This document shows positions 11,868 to 24,387 of a stretch of DNA of 64,000 bases, in pieces; the first letter of the stretch is position 1; every line of letters begins with the position of its first letter. The translations under genes were made by a program, and so were the position numbers. The stretch is from Strix aluco (Eukaryota; Chordata; Aves; Strigiformes; Strigidae). Where the stretch lies: the NCBI RefSeq assembly GCF_031877795.1, contig NC_133931.1, positions 129,432,621 through 129,496,620 on the forward strand. The letters run 5' to 3'. The notes under the pieces were generated by a model. That model was given only the letters and a program-made list of their open reading frames with translations. It did not search any database and had not been told where the DNA came from.

Positions 11868-14800
11868 TTACAATGACCTCCTCTTATATCTGATAACAGG
11901 GTTATTAGGTGTATGTATCATTGTTGTATAATTTATAGTTGGAAAATAGTCATTAATGAGATCAAATTCATACAAACGAAGCAAAGTAGACCAAATAGTC
12001 TTAATCTGAACATAAGCAAAGTTTTCTCCAATGCAGCGATGACGGCCTAGAAGGAAAGCCATAAAAAGCAGTTAGAATACTTAGTTGTTAAATCACCTTT
12101 GACAACAAGCTAACTTAGTAATTGCTTTTTTCTAAACAATGTGAGGCTCCAGTATTGCACGTACATCATCATGGAACTCCAGCAAAGTCTTGTTTTTATA
12201 AGCTGTCACTGCATAAATAGACCAAGTAATTTGAATGAGATTGCTTTCTGGTGAGAACAGAACACCACCTTAATTTATGTATCACCAAAGAAGCATTTGC
12301 AACACAGAGAAAAGATATTGACTCTAGTCCTGGTGTGGTGATACTTGCAAACTGCTTTGGCAGTTGTGACTCCATGCAGATTTTTGCTCTGCCTTAAACT
12401 GACTTTGTATTATCAGGTTTTTACCCTGACTTGAAAGGACTTGAAAAGTCAAATACCACACATGTTAACCTAAAGATTTGGTTTGATTGCTACTCTGAGT
12501 GATACATACAGCTCTTACTAATGCAAAACTATCAATCTCATTCTTTTAACAGCACTTTCACAGTAAGTAAACTTTCAGGCAGGAATAGAAAGAAAAAAAT
12601 ATATCCTCAGGGGTTACAGTATGGGGAGGTGCTGTATGAGACAACCAGCAGAAGCCACTCCAGTACACAGTCACTCAGGAAGGCACCACCTTTTCTTACT
12701 CACCAGCACCAAAGGGAACATATGCAAATTTCTCTCCAGCTGCTGGGTTATCTTGGAGATACCGGTCAGGCTTGAAGTCTAGAGCATCCTTCCAGGAGTC
12801 CCTGAGTCTGTGGTTAACAGTGGGAGATACACAGACCTGATGGCCAGGGGGAATGTTATATCCAGCAACAGTCTACAAGAGAAGAGACAAGACCCCACGC
12901 ATTACAAAATTTCTCCATTTTTCTTTTTGAAGTGTTACCTGACATGCTATATCATGAGGCTTGAATGTCAAAAGAGATTTTGGCTAAGCTCGTTTAAAAT
13001 TAATGCAGCCTAATACTTGTTTTATTTGTACAGGACACAATGTTCAAGTAGTTGCAGGAACCTTTCAGCTGCTTTAACAAATGAATGAACTTAAAATTTG
13101 TTGAAAGCATTTGCCATGGGAGGGACATTCATTTAAAAAAATTGACTTATTTGACTTTCTTTTATTTGTACAAACAGCAAGTTTTCTTTCAGATTTACCT
13201 AGCTTATACTGTATTAAGTGCAAGCCAAGTTTTTCAAAGATATCTGTTAAAAACACCTGGCAAACAGGAAGTATCTTTAAATAAAAACTAAGCTCAAGTG
13301 AGTCTGATAGCTAAAAGAAAGGGTCAGTTTTGCTGAGTAAGACTGCACGTGGCTGTTACTAGGTCCCCTCGGAGCCTTCCCTTCTCCAGGCTGAACAAAC
13401 CCTGTTCCCTCAGCCTCTCCTCACAGGAGAAGTGCTGCAACCCCTGACCATCTTTGTGACCCTATGCTTGCTTCACTGCATCAACATCTTGATTGCTGGG
13501 GGCCAGAGAGGTCCAAAACTGGGCACAAATAATTTCAGAGGAAGGTAACAACTACCAAGTTCAAGGTATTAATTGCTTTCCTCAGTCAACACCAGCTACA
13601 CTCCTGCTGATACAGCCCAGGCTGCTATCAGCTTTCATCCCTGTCAGCAAACACTGCTCATTCAGGTTTTCCTTCTGCCAACTGGGACACCCCCAACCTG
13701 GCCTTTTCCAGCCCTGCTCTACTGAAGTGAAGTTGTCTCCAACAAGTGTACTCACTTGGGGAGTTTTGGCCATTCTCATCATGGTCATTATAGGAGGTCT
13801 AAGCCTTAAAGTTTCTTTTAGACAGCGATCCAGCAAACTGAGATCCTTGAGCTGAAAATGCAGAGAAAATGATCAAAATATAGCTAAGTTTATTCAACCC
13901 AAACAAAAGGGTATTTTATACCATTTAAAAACAAATTTAAAAAAAAAAAAGAGTAAGCAACTCATATTTACATGTACTTCATTAGCTACCCTGATAATTT
14001 ATTTCCATTTGATTCAGTGAAGAAGGAAAAAAGCTCTGACCAGTGTAATCGAATACAACTAGTTTCTTACTGATCTGTCTCATGAGTGTTTCTTGATGCC
14101 TGATTAAAAAGAACAGGGTCACACTGCATCCCTTTCCTCAGTGGGAATATGAGGATCTTCTTCCTCTACAGAACTATCATTTCTTAACTAGACATTGTAG
14201 GAACTGTAATTCCTTTATCAATACTGATTCAAAAAAACAGTAGCAAAATTAAAATTTACTTGGAGAGGAGGAGCTGGAGGGGATATATTAGCAAACAGCA
14301 TTATTACAGAGTGACTGTGCCAGATGATGATTCTAACACAAAGCACATGACTATATTTCACATTTGTTTGTTGTTGGTTTGGTTTTTTTTAAATAAGCAT
14401 CTAAAAAGCATACAATTACCCAGCAGGAATAATGTAACATACAAACCTGGTCATAAGTTAATGGTGGCAAGTCATCCCCACAAACTGCTCTTTGTTCTGC
14501 ATAGCACTGTTCCTGTATTGATTTGTCTCTGGCTATGAAGAAGCCGAGCCAGGCACTGGTGGTGGAGGATGTGTGCTGCCCCGCTAGCAGCAACCCAATC
14601 AGCATTCCAGCAATTTCATCATCTGTCAGCGGACGACCATCCCTAGGTTGAAGGGTGTTATGTTAGAGCTTCATTTGATCAGGTTTCCAGGTACAGTAGC
14701 ATTTACAGTTTCTTCTAATGTACTTCTTTCTCCTTTTTCTCTTTTGTTGCCTACCCTAAATGGAGCAGCAAAAGATCTAGGGGTAGGGAGAAAGGAGAAC

Positions 14801-17800
14801 AGAGGGAGAGAGACTCTAAGAGCCTTCAAGGAAATCATTACTGAACAGCCAGCAAAGAGAAAGGAAGCAACATCGCGACCACTGATGAAAATCTCAGAAA
14901 TCTGAGTAAACATTTACAAGCAAAGTTTTTAAGCTGTTTCTAAGAATATAGCTAGGACCAATTGCTGGCAACAAAATCAGTTCAGAACATGAGGGAATAT
15001 TTCTTATTTTTTGGTAGATAGTTCTAACTGAAGAGCTGAAAGCTAGAGTAAAACATCTCTAAATGACAAGCCTTGAAACCCTTGGCTTACTTGTATGAAG
15101 CATCAAGTAGAGTTTGGAGCATGTCATCCTCCTTTTCCTCAGACTTTCGACGTTTCTGGATAACCTTGTAGAAAATACTCTTTATTTCTTTGTGTGCTCG
15201 ATCTCGACGTCTGCGATTCAAAACACTTCTATTAGCAACTCTTATACAAAGTAACACATAAAATCCTCATGAGGATTTATTGGCGTGTCTAGAATAGCTT
15301 ACAAACAAGAAATATGGGGAAAAAAAAGCCCAACAAACACATTTAGATAAAATACTTAAGTTGCTTCATCTGTTATTTCTGGTACCTGAAGCTCGGCAGA
15401 GGTAGCCAACCTGGCAGAAGCCAGGCAGCATGAGTGAAACCCCCATCCAAATCAGCATACAGCTGAGCCACCTTCTCATTCAGTAAGCTTCTTATTTCTT
15501 TCCCATGTAAGCAATGACTTGCTGTCAAAATGATAAGTTCTGAAAGGGCTTCAAACAGGTCTGAGGAAAGATTTGAAAAAATGTTACTGAAGATGCATTT
15601 CAGGTGAGATGTTATGTTTTTCAGATTATTCTTGATTTTGTAGAATAGACAAATAACTAGACAACGATTTTAAATAGAGTTCTAGATTGTTTCACTAGGA
15701 AAATGAAGTATCTCATTTTAAATTTATGTGTGTCTTTCAGGTCTCTCTTCAAACAACTTTTTAATTAGATCACTGATTTCAACAACTTTTTTCTCAAGTA
15801 TTTTTTTCTAGAAATTTTTCTAGGAGAGCTAGTAATCCTTCCAAAGTAAGCCATTGCAGAACAATCTCAATCCTTAATAAATACAGAAGGAGTCATACAA
15901 AAACTTAACCTTGAAATCCAAATCCATAGGAAAGTAGTTAGTTTTGCTGCTCACTGAATTATTTTAAAATAATATTTATACAATTAAATATAAAATTATA
16001 TATTATATTAACTCATATATCAATTATATACTTGTAAAATAAGTATAAATTATATTAAAATATGTAAGTAATATATATTATACAAATATATATTTAAATA
16101 TAAATATATAAGTTTAAATAAATATTTCTGACACTGTTATGCCACTGTGGGCTTGCAACAATAGCAATGGGCTATATCTAGCAGGCTAGTTGGGAAAGAC
16201 AGGTGGGAAATAAAAGAATTCCACTTTGATCACTAACCTAAGCGTATCAGCATCAAGGATGCCAATCTGCAGTGCAGAAGATCCCTGAGCTAAGATCTCT
16301 GACAGGCTCTGGGAAGTCAGAGCAGTCTCTCTTCCTCAGGACTAAGAGGTGGTTATGCTGAGCTGACTCATACTGTGCCAAATGAACGTGATTCAGCCAG
16401 GCAACAGTAACACTCTCTCTTAGCCGACTAAGCAACCAAAGTAAGATAGTTCTTTACTCCTGTCAATGATTTTCTGAGCAGCTTTATTCTCCAATAGCCT
16501 TAAATTTGATTAAACAAAATCTGTATTTCTCATGTTTCTTCTGATACTCAGTAGAGTTTTACCTATGTCATTTTTAATCTCTTTAATACTGCAGTAAATA
16601 ATTAACAAAAACATATGCATTGGCCTGAATTCCTTCCCAGAAAATCTGAGGAAAAAATGTATCTGATCTTGCTTACTTTTCTCTCCGCTCTCTCCCCATG
16701 CTTTGAAATACTCCTTTGTTTCTTCTTCAATCACAGATACATGCTGTTTAAACTGGGCAATATTTAGCCCAGTTTTGAGCATCTTCTTCTGTTCCAAAAA
16801 CACCTAGAGGAACCAATACAGAAAAAGCAATCAGTATAAGGATCATATAATGTATCAATCAATATTGATTGATATTATCACATATCACGATATACATTAT
16901 CACATCAAATAACATAATTAACAACTTATCATTTGTACTATAAGAACATACAGAAGCAACATCCAAGTAAAATACTAGTTTGAGGGAGCTGCAATTCTCT
17001 CTTTTACAGTTCGAAAACAGAAAGTCATTTTAATATCTTTGTTAAACTTTATCCCTGAAGATACAAGAAGCATTCAAGATTGAAATATGGAACGGACTTT
17101 AGATACATAATCACAAACGTAACCAGACCTGTCCTTGCAAAGTCTGGATTCAGTCTGTGTTCCTTGTTATGTGGCCTCCTTGCTTTCTCTCCACCAGAGC
17201 ATCTGTCTTCTCTCATGCAGTAAAACCTTACCTCTGGTCTAGAGATGCACCTTTCTTTTACAAGGCCCTCTGATTTCCCTGCCTAGGTACACAGACACAG
17301 AAGCAGGAACCGTACTGCTTCCTAGGAAAATGGTGAGTTTCACATCCTTCTCACCTCTTCCTCTTTTTCTTTATATAGACTCACAGCTAACAAACTTACT
17401 GGTAAAAAGCCCATTATTAGATGGGAACCATTCAATGGATTGACAGGACATCTACTCAGAAAATTATTCAATGAGTTTTTAAGCCCTAATTAAGAAATAG
17501 GGCATCTATCCTATAGATCTGCACTCTACCATAAGCAATACCCCAAAAATTATCTTCCTACCAAGGGCTCTGCATGTACTATAACGTTACTCACAGAACA
17601 AGAGGCATAAGAAGAAAGGTTTCTTCCTAGAAACTTCTGTTTCCAGAATGCAGTGGGGACTCCAGCAGTCTATCAGAGGGTACACATGCCACAGAGCAAA
17701 CACACAAGCACATTTTCCCTTGCAACATGCCAGCCCATCTCCATCTCCAGCTTGATGGAGTCAGGAATGGCACACAGGAGTGAACGTATCCTCTGCCATT

Positions 17801-20800
17801 TCAGCTCCTCTCAATGCAGAACTATCTGCAAGAGGCTTGGAGGGAGAAGACAGAGCTGGTATGAGTCGATACATAGACTATGGACACTAACAAACTTACC
17901 AAAATTACCAGAATTACTGGTAAATAAGTAACTTCTTCCTTTTAAAGAGACATCAGTTACATTCTAACAAGTAGTGGACTGTCAGGAATGGCTCTTCTAA
18001 ACAGGTGGCTGAAAGTCACTGCCAGACTAAGGCATAGAGACTTAGGAGCTTCAGCAGAGAAGGGAGCCTCAAGAAAAAGTTCTTGGATGATCCATCAATG
18101 GTAGAACACCAAAGAAAGTTTGAACAGTTCTCTAAATGCCTTTCCAGTAGATGTCTGAAATGAAATTGTGGTGATAGGAATGTGCAAAAAAAACAGCTCA
18201 CCTCTAGCAGGAGGTGTTCTGGTCACAACCAGACATGCTACCTTCACTAGCTTCATACAGGGAAACACACACCTAGAAATAATCCATGCATGCCAGTAAC
18301 AAAACCCCTGCACCTCCTAGCTGTGGAAAAATGTAGCCCAGGTGATTTTCTGAGGAACCTGAATCAGCAGAGATGAAAAGGAGTAAGTCCTTCTAGTATC
18401 AAAGGTACGCATGAAGTAGACAGACACCCAATGCTGAGTAATATGAAAAGATTAATCTCTTAACTAAAGCAGAACTCAAACACACTCTAGGGAAGAAAAT
18501 TGGGTAATTCTAGAAAAAGACCTTATTTCAGGAAAAAAGCAGTATACTATGGACCAGTGAGATAGGCCTTAATCATCCCTATATGCCTGAAGAACATAGT
18601 TGTAAGAAATGCCCATTTCCATGGAGCTTATAGAAAGTTCTATAAAACTCCTGAAGGATGAGATTAGATCCCATCGAAGAACTAGCTTTTGAATGAAGAG
18701 ACATTCAAATCCATCCATGAACTGCACAGTGTGAAAGCAGAACTCAAGACAGCTGTAACAAGTGGATGAACTTCCACAGAATTAAAGAGACACACCAGCA
18801 CCTTTCAGTTTCAAGCAGACATCCCAGGACAGTCAGAATCCAAACACCACCACCACCACAGTGAAAATCTGGCCAACTCAGCAGTCTGTGTCTGGTTCAC
18901 AGACGCTTCTCCGGAACTAGTATATACCAGAGAAGAACATGAAAGATGTACTGCAGAGAATCATGTACCCTCGCCACTCCAGCAGTTCCCCCAACTCCAT
19001 CCCCGACTTTGTGAGGAAGACCTCCAATTGTCAGAACTGGGAGAAACAAGTCTGCTGGAACGACCCCACTTGTGGAAGAGGTCTCTAGGACAAAAGAAAC
19101 AACCTCTGACTTGTTATCCAGGCTGCAGTCCTGCTGGTTTCATTCACAAAGGGATGGGAGAAGCTATACAAATCTGTCAAGTGCAAAAAACCCACCACCC
19201 AAACAATCCTCCCCCCAAACTTTGTGACACTGTCTATCCACAATATAACACTTCCTGATAAAGCAGGAGACAACTAAGTTCTCCTTTACTTACTTACAAA
19301 GTGGTGAGTTGTTGGTAGTCAGTTGTATATGAGATCTCCAAAAGAATGGGGTAAGAACAACATACATACTCTGTGGGTCCCTGCAAAATGGCAGTGTGGA
19401 AGAAAAGAGACTAGTAATTACTGCCCTTAAGCCACATAATTAAGAGGGCAACAATTACTGCAAAACTCTTTGGCAGGGGAGAATGAAGAGGTATGCTAGG
19501 GAGGAAAGGTCTTTATGGCCACAGAAACTATTAGAAGTCAAATGATTGGCATCTATACAAAAAAATTAAGCCAAAGCTGAAAATCCAAAAATAAAGTATA
19601 TCACAGTGCTGCTTCTGCCACCAGACTACTCTGTTGTACAACAGGCTGTCAGTGTCAACATACGCTGACTAGAGAGTCCCAGCAGAGCAAGTCTATCCAT
19701 GGAAAAGTTGGCTTCTGCAGTTTAAGAGTCTGTCATGACAGACAACAGACAGAGACAAGAAAGCAGCCAACGCTTAGCTCAGAAACACTGCCACATGACA
19801 CAGCCACTATGCTTCCAGACCCATGCAGGCTGTATTCTGCAAACATACACAGACTGATTTTTGTCCGAGCAAGACAAACCTTGTGGTGCAAATCGTCAAA
19901 TTAATACATCTGGATCTAGATTTGACATGGCATAAATGAAAAATTATCTATCTAAAAGCTCTCTCAGAAGGAAGACCTAAAGTTGCTTGCAAGGGAAAAG
20001 TAAACCTCCATCAGCAGCATGCTATAAGGGAAGGGGAAAAAAAAGAGACTCACTTATTAGTTTTTCCTCTGTGATGGGATTAGATGGTTTCGAGAACAAA
20101 AAAAAAGCATCCAGACTGACAAATGGCCAGGTGGTAAAAAAGCAACTTAAACATGTTCAGTCTTGATTATCCAACTGAGACAATTTACCTGCAATACGCC
20201 AGAATTGCATATGAACTCCATCATACAGAGCCAAGAGCTCAGGGCTGCCTACTCAGGATTTAAATTATGCCAATTTTCTACTCATCTTATATTAAAATTA
20301 CATACCATATTAGGGACATCATAAGCAACTCCCTTGCCAAAAACTGGTGTAGTTAACCGAGAGTATACATCCTCTGCGTTCAGATCTTCATTTTTACTAT
20401 TGAAGAGTAGAGCAGCAGCATCACTACCCAGTAAGTATGTGAATGTCTTGCCAGCCATAGTGAAACTGAACACAGGTCCATACTAAGAGAGAAAAAAAAC
20501 CAAAACAAAGCAATTTATTTTAAATAAGAACATAAATCATTAAGTCTGTCTCTCTTTATGTACAGGCTTCCTAAATCACTCTCCTAAGAAGTATCTAGAG
20601 ATTTAATACAGATATAAATATTTGAAACCACATTCAAATTCTGTTCTCAATATACTTACTAGAGATATCTAACGTTATAACAAACACACATGATCTTGCA
20701 CTTTTTAAAACCATTTAGTTTAAAAACTGTAAATAAAAGATCAGTTTCACTATGAAAACTAGCAGGGAGATTACCGCACATATAGCCTCCAGTTACCTAC

Positions 20801-22523
20801 AAACACTGTCTCAAAAAATTCTGGATTTGGAGTTACGCACATGCAAGTAAGAGCAAGTAAAATTTTAAAGTTTAAAAGTCATCTCCAGCAGATCTTCACA
20901 TACTAAATTTGGCTTTCTCTAAGCTAACCAAGCTAACATTTAAGCTTATGACTCTAGAAAGTTTTAGACAATGCGAAACAAATCAGTAAATCTTATTTCA
21001 TTGCAATTAAAGCTCTACTGCCTTAGTCCCATTTCTTTTGGGCTGTTATAATATAAAACATACTGAGACTTTATACACTGGTCATTTTAACATTGGAGAT
21101 TAACAATTAAAATTCATCAAATTGCCTACAGAAGCAGTCAGCTACATTCCAGCCTGGTCATAGCTTTTAGTAAAGTGAGATTAAAAGTTCCCAGTTAAGG
21201 CAAGAAATAACATCATAAAAATGACTTTTTCATTAACTTGTGATTCAGCTGTGAGCATTACCGAAATACACAGACATATTTTTTAAATCTGAATCACAAG
21301 AGGTATCTCAGAAAACACTATTTCTCTAACAATGTACATTAAAAGATCTGAAGAAACCAGAGCCTACTGTGCACACTCTATTCCATATTCGAGGTGGTAA
21401 ATGAGAATGAACCGATTTTAAGGAAGCTCCAGATAGAGAGCTTATCAGATACACAAAAATGTTTTAGCATATGCTCAGCCAGCCATGTGGGAAAACATAC
21501 CTTGTCATAAGCATTTTCCAAAAATTCAATGGGACTTTTTCCAAATGCAATTGCATGTCCAAGGAAAGGGATGCTTGATGAAATATAAGGTGGGTATTTC
21601 TGAGGAAGAAAGAGAAAAATAATTATTGAATTTTCTTCAGAGAGTAATAAAATCACATCCATTTACATAAAAACCAAACACAGAGAAGGCTTTATACCTG
21701 TTTTGTTTAAACCCTTTTGTGAAAAGGCCAGCTTTGGATAGCTGATTATCTTTTTAAACAGAGTAAGAGTGAGCCACATTTAAAAGCAGCAGAGGTTAAA
21801 ATAAAATGAATACGATTAAGACTCTTGCTAACCTCCCTCTGAAAGCAAAGCACAGAGATGCTGCAAGCGGAAGGAAGGTAGCCGGAAACAAAACAGGGTT
21901 GCCGATTTCTTAAACAGCTCCCCAGAAGCATCAGCCTCGGTCTAGCAACGAGCTCCCTCCACACGGACGTGGGGACCTTCTTTTAAACTGCACTGACGCC
22001 ACGGCGCCGGGCACCGCCTTCGCCTCGGCCAAACCCGAGCACCTCCGCTTCAGGCGGCAGCCGCCAGCCGGGCGGCGGGGCGGGCCAGCCCAGCACCCCC
22101 CCGTCAGACACCGGCCCCGCGGAGGCGGCGGGGAACGCTCCCGGCTCGCCGCAGCCCGCTCCCGCACGCGCGCACCTACCGCCCCTCCCTCCGCGCTCCC
22201 CCAGAAGGGCCATCCCGAGGCGAGCGCGCCGCTACCCTGCCCCCGCCACCGACGGGACACAGCCCGGCTGCCCGCTGCCCCCGGCCCCCTCGCGCTCCCC
22301 CGCGCTCGTCCCGCGGCGACCACCCCTCCGCGGCTGGCGGAACCGCGCATCCCCCAGCGCCCACCCTCTGGTCGGACCCGACGTGGCGCCGGTAACCCAG
22401 CTGGAACAAGTAGCCGAGGCTCAGCGCGAAGGCGGAGGCGGCCAGCACCAGGGAGAGGGGGTTGCCGACGGCCACCCGCTCCAGCAAGGACCCGCCGACC
22501 TCCATCAGGCTCAGCATCACCAT
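11868..22523 (-). CDS. CYP51A1: Lanosterol 14-alpha-demethylase (cytochrome P450 51A1)
   Basis: ER-membrane P450 that removes the 14-alpha-methyl group of lanosterol/dihydrolanosterol in cholesterol synthesis. Ten exons (minus-strand order): 22523-22365, 21599-21501, 20482-20306, 16803-16677, 15560-15386, 15210-15091, 14642-14447, 13851-13756, 12872-12704, 12046-11868. All are GT/AG and in phase: 1497 nt, 498 residues plus TAA, close to the 509 recalled for human. Landmarks: N-terminal hydrophobic anchor (about 20-42), CYP51 B' motif [12 protein letters not shown] (about 130-141), I-helix AGQHTSS (306-312), ExxR in KETLRLRPP, heme loop FGAGRHRCIG with Cys about 444, ending RYKRRSL. The start is the first ATG in the CpG island, with G at -3 and +4. 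One difference from human is Met for Pro at the exon 3/4 junction (VPNM-VFLEQ). The gene looks intact. Confidence 0.97.
13361..13545 (-). mobile_element. Truncated CR1 LINE fragment in CYP51A1 intron
   Basis: The reverse complement matches the familiar CR1 3' segment (GAGGCTGAGGGAACAGGGTTTGTTC-like, then a CCTGGAGAAG block). It lies in the intron between the exons ending at 13756 and starting at 12872, in the same orientation as CYP51A1. It is diverged from the other CR1 copies in the window, so it is an older insertion. Confidence 0.75.
15961..16135. repeat. AT-rich low-complexity tract
   Basis: About 170 bases of almost pure A/T with irregular TATA/TTAAA repeats lie in the CYP51A1 intron between the exons at 15560 and 16677. 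No gene or promoter claim is made. Confidence 0.85.
16804..20305 (-). other. CYP51A1: Longest CYP51A1 intron, no recognised feature
   Basis: This 3.5 kb intron separates exons 3 and 4. I read both strands. There are only short open frames (largest about 90 codons at 17653-17931), a small (CCA)n run near 18848, and no recognisable transposon or RNA gene. Some of it may be an old, unidentifiable repeat. Confidence 0.6.
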
Positions 22524-22561
22524 CGCCGCCGCACGCCGGGCTACCGGTACCCGCGCGGAGA

Positions 22562-22631
22562 GGCGGGGCGGGGCGGGGAGGGGCAGGGCGGGGCGGGGCC
22601 CGCCGCCGCCCCGCCCCCGCCCCGCCCCCCG
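22562..22631. repeat. G-rich/C-rich inverted repeat of GC boxes
   Basis: The plus strand carries back-to-back GGGGCGGGG units (22562-22599), followed at once by CCGCCGCC and CCCCGCCCC units (22600-22631). The two arms are largely complementary, and each can also form G-quadruplexes on one strand. It lies 39-108 bases upstream of the CYP51A1 ATG, so it overlaps the likely 5' UTR and core promoter and contains several Sp1-type sites. Confidence 0.8.
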
Positions 22632-22634
22632 GCG

Positions 22635-22738
22635 CTGGGCTGATCTCTGCCTATGTGACGATTCCCGGCGCCCGAGCCAACCGGCGGCCGCGCTCTACGG
22701 GGTGACGGCATCTGCCGGGCTGCGAGGGGCGCCATTGG
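22635..22738 (-). promoter_or_regulatory. Candidate sterol-response cluster (SRE-like, CRE-like, CCAAT)
   Basis: Upstream of the CYP51A1 start, the minus strand reads ATCAGCCCAG (22635-22644), matching 8 of 10 bases of an SREBP element ATCACCCCAC. A CRE core TGACG/CGTCA follows at 22656-22660, another TGACG at 22703-22707, and a reverse CCAAT (ATTGG) at 22734-22738. Mammalian CYP51 promoters are known for an SRE next to a CRE plus NF-Y and GC boxes. Functional equivalence here is inferred. Confidence 0.45.
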
Positions 22739-23066
22739 ACGGGCGGGGGGCGGGGCGACGGGCCCTGGCCGCTGGTTGGCTGCCGGCGGGCGAGGGCAGC
22801 ATCCTCCCGGGCCCCGCCGCGAGCCCTAGCCGCCCAGCGCCCGCTCTGCGGGGGGGCGGGGCCCGTCTGCCTCCCGCTCCCGGGGAGCGGCCCGAGGCCG
22901 CCCCAGAGCCCCTGACCCCAGGCTCCTCGGCCTGGCCTGGCCCGGGCCGAGCCCCGCTGCCGCCCTTGGCCGTTGACCAGCTCGGTGGCCTCCGCGCAGC
23001 GCTCAGCCCCGCGGGGCCGCAGCAGCTTCCTGGCGCCACAGCCCGCGGGTAGCAGCAGGCGGGGGG

Positions 23067-23203
23067 ATAAACACGTGTCGGGGAGAATCACACGTGGGTG
23101 AACCATGTGTGTGCTGAACGCGCGTGGGGAGGTGATAGGTGCGGGTATGAGCTTGTGTGGGGATCAGGCGTGTCAGCCCCAGGTGAGCTGACACCCACAC
23201 ACA
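23067..23203. repeat. Degenerate minisatellite A, left part
   Basis: GTG/CATG-rich imperfect repeats of roughly 30 bases (core like GGGTATGAGCTTGTGTGGGGA) begin just outside the CYP51A1 CpG island and stop at the CR1 insertion at 23204. The same unit resumes beyond the CR1 copy. Confidence 0.7.
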
Positions 23204-23927
23204 CAATGCTACAGGCCTGGGGAAGAGTGGCTGGAAAGCTGCCCGGTGGGAAAGGACTCAGGGGTGTTAGTCGACAGCTGGATGAACATGAGCTGGCAGT
23301 GTGCCCAGGTGGCTAACAGCATCCTGGCTTGTATCAGAAAAGGTGTGACCAGCAGGGCTGGGGAAGTGATCTTACCCCTGTACTCAGCACTGGTGAGGCC
23401 GCACCTCAATTACTGTGTTCAGTTTTAGGCCCCTCACTACAGGAAAGACATTGAGGTGCTGGAGTGTGTCCAGAGAAGAGCAACGAAGCTGGTGAAGGGT
23501 CTAGAGAACAAGTCTTACGAGGAGTGGCTGAGGGAACTGGGGTTGTTTAGCCTGGAGAAAAGGAGGCTCAGGGGAGACGTTATTGCTCTCTACAACTACC
23601 TGAAAGGAGGTTGTAATGAGGTGGGTGTTGTCGGTCTCTTCCCAAGTAACAAGTGATAGGACAAGAGGAAATGGCCTCAAGTTGCGCCAGGGGAGGTTTA
23701 GATTGGAAATTAAGAAAAATTTCTTCACCGAAAGTGTTGTCAAGCATTGGAACAGGCTGCCCATGGAAGTGGTTGAGTCACTATCCCTGGAGGTATTTAA
23801 AAGACGTGTAGATGTGGCGCTTAGGGACATGGTTTAGTGGTGGACTTGGCAGTGCCAGGTTAACAGTTGGACTTGATTTTAAAGGCCTTTTCCAGCCTAA
23901 ATGATTCTACGATTCTGTGATTCTATG
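23204..23927 (+). mobile_element. 5'-truncated CR1 LINE inserted in minisatellite A
   Basis: About 0.72 kb of the CR1 3' end. It encodes the C-terminal tail of ORF2 (CPGG...[58 protein letters not shown]) and ends in ATTCTACGATTCTGTGATTCTATG. It contains stop and frame breaks, as truncated copies do. By hand count it differs from 61615-62327 at about 14 bases plus three short indels, so the two are about 98% alike. Minisatellite A flanks both sides. Confidence 0.95.
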
Positions 23928-24380
23928 TGTTTATCCCATGCATGGTCACCCCACATGAGTCCATTCCCATGTGAGGGTGACACACATGGGTATGAACTTG
24001 CGTGGAGAGAAATGCACATGGGCATGAACTCATGTGGAAAGACCATGCATGGGTTGAACTCGTGTGGGCTGAATGCGTGTGGATGTGGACATATTGAGTA
24101 TGAATTCACATGAGAGAACCATGAGTGGGTATGAACTCACGTGGGGATAAATCGCATGGCCAAGCAATGTGTGGGACAAACTTGCCTGCGGAGAAGCATG
24201 AGTGGGTACGAGCTCATGTGGGGATAAACACACATAGGTATGGACTCAGGATAAAAATGAGAAACATGGGTATTAACTCATGTGAGGGGAAACTCACATG
24301 GGATGCGTGGGTAAAACATGTATGTGGAGGAATGTGTGTGGGGACATGTGTGAGGGGATTACATGTGCACCAGGGGGCCT
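23928..24380. repeat. Degenerate minisatellite A, right part
   Basis: About 14 imperfect units of roughly 31-33 bases have a core like CATGGGTATGAACTCATGTG followed by GGGATAAA/GAGAAATG. Units vary in length and sequence, so the array is old. Open frames across it (about 70-90 codons on both strands) reflect the repeat. Confidence 0.8.
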
Positions 24381-24387
24381 GCCTAGG

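Larger units (their letters stand above)
21960..23060. promoter_or_regulatory. CpG island promoter of CYP51A1
   Basis: GC content and CpG density jump at about 21960 and drop at about 23060. The island covers CYP51A1 exon 1 (22365-22523), the start of intron 1 and about 0.5 kb upstream. It holds many GC boxes and CCAAT-type motifs. Long open frames inside it (up to 196 codons) are a by-product of GC richness. A plus-strand divergent transcript is possible but not visible. Confidence 0.85.

Noticed and set aside
22462-23052. 196-codon plus-strand frame divergent from CYP51A1
   Set aside because: Antisense to exon 1 and GC-driven; no domain and no splice support.
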